From assembly GCA_008973525.1 (NCBI GenBank), contig WACJ01000551.1, positions 1,488,001 through 1,552,000 of the forward strand: 64,000 nucleotides of DNA, read 5' to 3'. Below are positions 63,423 through 64,000 of this stretch, piece by piece. The position numbers and the translations under genes are program-made. Position 1 is the stretch's first letter. Every line of letters begins with the position of its first letter. Below the pieces are notes generated by a model, which did not search any database, was not told where the DNA came from, and was given only the letters and a program-made list of their open reading frames with translations. This DNA is from Stenopsyche tienmushanensis. Taxonomy: Eukaryota; Arthropoda; Insecta; Trichoptera; Stenopsychidae.

Positions 63423-63713
63423 TGTTGCGTGCGGGGTCCGGATGACGGCGGGACCCGAGCAGCTTTCGTCGTCGCTACCCTCCGAAGTCGGGGTTCGCGG
63501 ACGACGGAAAATTGTTGGTCGAAGGTGACGGTGGAAAATAGTAGCCGGAAAGGAGTGCCGTGAGGAGGATTAATTAAATTCCAAAGAGTTCGGGGTGCAT
63601 TTTTATTTATTCTTTACCCAACTTGGAGAACCGCTGGCAACTTGGCGAGCGATCTTTCCCACATCGTGGGATAGTGGATTCAACAGCTTTTCCGACCAAT
63701 CCGAGTCTTAACA
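63423..63713 (-). repeat. Possible solo LTR (291 bp)
   Basis: A sharply bounded GC-rich block in AT-rich DNA. It starts TGTT and ends AACA, so on the minus strand it runs TGTTAAGACTCGG ... CGCACGCAACA. In that orientation AATAAATAAA (a poly(A)-like signal) sits in the middle. The TG...CA inverted ends are what LTR retrotransposons have. No matching 4-6 bp target duplication is visible (GCGAC against CAAAA). The alternative is the GC-rich first exon or promoter of a gene to the right. Confidence 0.35.
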
Positions 63714-64000
63714 CAAAAAAATACGGCCAGCTTTATTCGATCAAACTGTAAACGGTAGCATAATTTGGTTCATGTAACAATGAACAGTATTAAAAATAAA
63801 TGTAATTATATCATTTTAGAATTTTTAAGCATGTGCAAAGCTAGCCTTAATAAAACTATTAATTTTTACTGGATGGTAGAACCGTCAGCTGTCAACTGTC
63901 ATCACTCAACATGGCTGGGTATTTTATTATTCTCCTTAATTTTATTATTATGAAGTGTCGTGAAATTAGCAAGGCTTTTATTTTTATCCTCCCAAATCAA

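Noticed and set aside
1..64000. CRISPR array, bacterial operon, phage or plasmid features
   Set aside because: No regularly spaced direct repeats; spliced animal genes and insect-type transposons show this is eukaryotic nuclear DNA.

Overview
The window is nuclear DNA from an insect, and the order is not settled. It is AT-rich, its coding genes are split by short GT-AG introns, and it is crowded with DNA transposon remnants. Three genes can be reconstructed exon by exon, all in the right-hand third. (1) An aldo-keto reductase on the minus strand (46083 down to 42859, seven exons, 318 aa). (2) Uroporphyrinogen decarboxylase on the plus strand (51889-53504, seven exons, 358 aa; start exon inferred). 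(3) A brummer/ATGL-type patatin triglyceride lipase on the plus strand (54388-61369, ten exons, 581 aa, or 546 aa if one in-frame cassette exon is skipped). All assigned exon junctions have GT and AG and the reading frames join without loss. The genes belong to separate pathways (carbonyl reduction, heme synthesis, fat mobilisation). Nothing suggests they work together.

Bases 1-42858 hold no gene that I can identify. This stretch contains a tRNA-derived SINE-like family, decayed transposons, and a few GC-rich islands (about 10.1-10.4, 11.7-12.2, 24.7-25.0, 29.2-29.5 and 30.2-30.4 kb) that may be promoters, first exons or enhancers of genes lying mostly outside the window. The island at 11.7-12.2 kb has three CACGTG E-boxes at 54-55 bp spacing. 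The one at 24.7-25.0 kb has an RFX-type X-box and a CCAAT box.

The best-supported repeats are hAT elements with exact 8-bp target duplications: an 1817-bp ZBED5-like transposase relic (22350-24166) that itself contains a 630-bp non-autonomous hAT element (22777-23406); a 573-bp relative of the latter in an intron of the reductase gene (43988-44560); two members of a smaller family (11391-11685; 60861-60996, in a brummer intron); and a 554-bp element (38211-38764). There is also a piggyBac-like relic flanked by TTAA with a recognisable Cys-rich transposase tail (46743-47317), two Tc1/mariner-pogo-like fragments (about 40.4-41.2 and 50.2-50.6 kb), a hAT dimerisation-domain pseudogene (about 32.8-33.7 kb) and a possible solo LTR near the right edge (63423-63713).

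The most interesting points are the doubly verified hAT-in-hAT insertion, a short peptide frame that stays open in all three copies of the 573/630-bp element family, the in-frame cassette exon in brummer, and the regulatory-looking islands in the gene-poor part. I saw no CRISPR array, operon, rRNA or bona fide tRNA gene.
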